Positions 63,951 to 64,000 of a stretch of 64,000 nucleotides of DNA are shown in pieces. The translations under genes were made by a program, and so were the position numbers. Location: the NCBI GenBank assembly GCA_905250075.1, contig CAJNOP010000023.1, positions 1,238,490 through 1,302,489 on the forward strand. Direction: 5' to 3'. Under the pieces are notes generated by a model. The model made no database searches. It worked only from the letters and a program-made list of their open reading frames with translations, and was not told the origin of the DNA. Within the stretch, counting starts at the first letter, position 1, and every line of letters begins with the position of its first letter. Source of the DNA: Rotaria sp. Silwood1 (Eukaryota; Rotifera; Eurotatoria; Philodinida; Philodinidae).

Positions 63951-64000
63951 CTAAGAACAGAAAAAAAAATTTGAAAGAATAAAATTTATTATTGAAGCTA

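Overview
The window reads as nuclear DNA of a small-genome invertebrate animal. It is strongly A/T-rich, codon choice is biased to A/T-ending codons, introns start GT and end AG and many are only 44-110 bases long, and several genes are animal-specific (BARX homeobox, ASXL-like Polycomb cofactor, MAP3K19-like kinase, ANKS1-type PTB protein, CBP80). A bdelloid rotifer is my best guess, from the mix of compact A/T-rich genes, very short introns and many short terminal-inverted-repeat elements. That is an inference, not something the sequence proves.

Layout. 1-11.36 kb: no gene I can support, apart from a possible decayed coding patch near 3.5-4.3 kb and a 1.24-kb inverted-repeat element (7427-8666). 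11.36-14.85 kb: a leucine-rich-repeat receptor, + strand, rebuilt as four exons including an 8-base first coding exon. 14.85-20.56 kb: no gene seen. 20.56-24.24 kb: a PTB-domain adaptor, + strand, five exons. 24.24-28.35 kb: no gene, one large palindrome. 28.35-32.90 kb: nuclear cap-binding protein CBP80/NCBP1, - strand, four exons. It is divergent from the next gene. 34.15-40.79 kb: an ASXL-like protein with a C-terminal PHD finger, + strand, seven exons. 43.07-43.29 kb: a 57-residue single-pass membrane microprotein, + strand. 43.4-49.6 kb: a transposon-rich stretch. It holds a 2.4-kb compound foldback element full of CCGCGG-type repeats, a decayed coding region, a 561-bp TA-flanked inverted-repeat element and a 1.0-kb hAT-like element with an 8-bp target duplication. 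51.06-52.81 kb: BARX homeobox gene, - strand, five exons. 54.66-55.54 kb: a single-exon orphan, + strand. 56.88-63.95 kb and beyond the edge: a MAP3K19-like kinase, - strand, 14 exons visible. An apparently whole piggyBac transposon sits in one of its introns (58288-60469).

Most gene models were built exon by exon from the sequence by requiring GT/AG borders and matching codon phase. The summed exon lengths are multiples of three in every complete gene. Long introns repeatedly carry mobile elements (NCBP1 intron 1, ASXL intron 3, kinase intron 8), while the remaining introns are mostly tiny. The genes do not form one pathway. They are ordinary housekeeping, chromatin, signalling and developmental genes placed side by side. 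The most unusual items are the compound CCGCGG foldback, the intron-borne piggyBac with its own 44-base intron, and the ASXL-like gene with no visible HARE-HTH or DEUBAD region.
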